From Chitinophagaceae bacterium (lineage in GTDB: Bacteria > Bacteroidota > Bacteroidia > Chitinophagales > Chitinophagaceae): a DNA stretch of 16,213 bases. Each line of letters begins with the position of its first letter. Within the stretch, counting starts at the first letter, position 1. The stretch covers positions 1-16,213 of the forward strand of contig VIKJ01000100.1 of NCBI GenBank assembly GCA_008080615.1, read 5' to 3'. The position numbers and the translations under genes were made by a program. This document shows positions 15,938 through 16,213 of the stretch, piece after piece. The notes under the pieces were generated by a model. The model made no database searches. It had not been told where the DNA came from and worked only from the letters and a program-made list of their open reading frames with translations.

Positions 15938-16141
15938 ATGTCACAGGAAATCATTGAGCACGAAGAAAAAGACTTTACTAAAAACTGGGTGAGTTCATCC
16001 CGTTTTTTATTTTATTTACAGGTATTTGTAGTTTTAGCCTTTGTTTTGGGCGGATGCTACCGCATGTATAACCAACGCTACAAAGGAAAGCCCGATGTAG
16101 AAGTACAAGGTAGCTCTACTTACAAACCTGTGTACAAATAA
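15938..16141 (+). CDS. 67-residue single-pass membrane protein, unknown function
   Basis: The protein has an acidic N-terminus (SQEIIEHEEKDF), one membrane helix at about 22-40 (SSRFLFYLQVFVVLAFVLGG), then a basic segment (RMYNQRYKGK) and a short polar C-terminus. I do not recognise the family. It begins 44 bases after the glycosyltransferase with its own -7 element, so it is likely expressed independently. Codon use and the promoter support a real gene despite its size; an alternative view, a chance ORF, is less likely because the hydrophobic and charged parts are well ordered. Confidence 0.7.
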   Translation: MSQEIIEHEEKDFTKNWVSSSRFLFYLQVFVVLAFVLGGCYRMYNQRYKGKPDVEVQGSSTYKPVYK

Positions 16142-16157
16142 TTTTTTATAAAAAAAT

Positions 16158-16187
16158 TTTGTCAAGAACTTGAGTTGGCTATTTTTG
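16158..16187 (+). promoter_or_regulatory. Promoter pointing out of the window (-33 TTTG, -7 TATTTTTG)
   Basis: TTTG at 16158-16161 and TATTTTTG at 16180-16187 are separated by 18 bases, close to the Bacteroidota optimum. TATTTTTGC is the same as in the tRNA-Cys promoter. The transcribed gene lies beyond the right edge. Confidence 0.6.
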
Positions 16188-16213
16188 CACTCCCAATTTA
16201 GTTCTTACAGATA

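Noticed and set aside
16139..16160. AT-rich inverted repeat after the 67-aa gene as a terminator
   Set aside because: The stem has only A-T pairs and no stable core; it could only be a weak terminator.

Overview
The window looks like chromosomal DNA of a Bacteroidota bacterium, most likely near Chitinophagaceae. It is AT-rich, Shine-Dalgarno sequences are weak, several promoters carry the Bacteroidota -7 element TAnnTTTG, and the gene families (two-CBM20/GH77 glucanotransferase, four-helix-bundle protein, Bacteroidota-type nucleoside phosphorylase) fit that phylum. No intergenic gap exceeds 300 bases; the longest, 13428-13668, holds nothing I recognise beyond start-region sequence.

Layout. 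1-590: C-terminal end of a GMC-family FAD oxidoreductase, cut by the window edge. 677-4672 (+): DPE2-type 4-alpha-glucanotransferase with a histone-H1-like Lys/Ala tail, then a dipeptide epimerase broken by a small internal deletion. 8012-4652 (-): a likely operon of nucleoside phosphorylase (with an apparent in-frame deletion), four-helix-bundle protein, dapF, corA and a Nudix hydrolase. 8102-8209 (+): tRNA-Cys(GCA) with a strong intrinsic terminator. 8280-11629 (+): an inorganic-sulfur cluster of TSUP permease, persulfide dioxygenase-rhodanese fusion and TsdA-like dihaem cytochrome c. Matching GTAAC-N4-GTWAC sites precede its first two genes. 11734-12120 (+): small four-helix membrane protein. 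13427-12230 (-): ornithine aminotransferase, split by a deletion. 13669-14805 (+): membrane-anchored serine hydrolase. 14842-15893 (+): family 2 glycosyltransferase, put out of frame by a 29-bp tandem duplication. 15938-16141 (+): 67-aa membrane protein. A promoter at the right edge points out of the window.

How the genes may work together. The sulfur cluster is the clearest functional unit: the permease would move a sulfur oxyanion, the fusion enzyme would oxidise glutathione persulfide or a similar low-molecular-weight persulfide to sulfite and transfer sulfane sulfur, and the cytochrome would couple thiosulfate to tetrathionate outside the cytoplasmic membrane.

The strongest oddity is that four otherwise well-preserved genes within about 10.5 kb carry clean structural indels: deletions of roughly 43, 150 and 44 bases, and an exact 29-base duplication. 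They may be recent gene decay, a slippage-prone locus, or assembly errors; the sequence alone cannot decide. In two cases an A-run lies where a -1 slip would join the frames. Sizes of missing segments are estimated from remembered family sequences, not from alignments.
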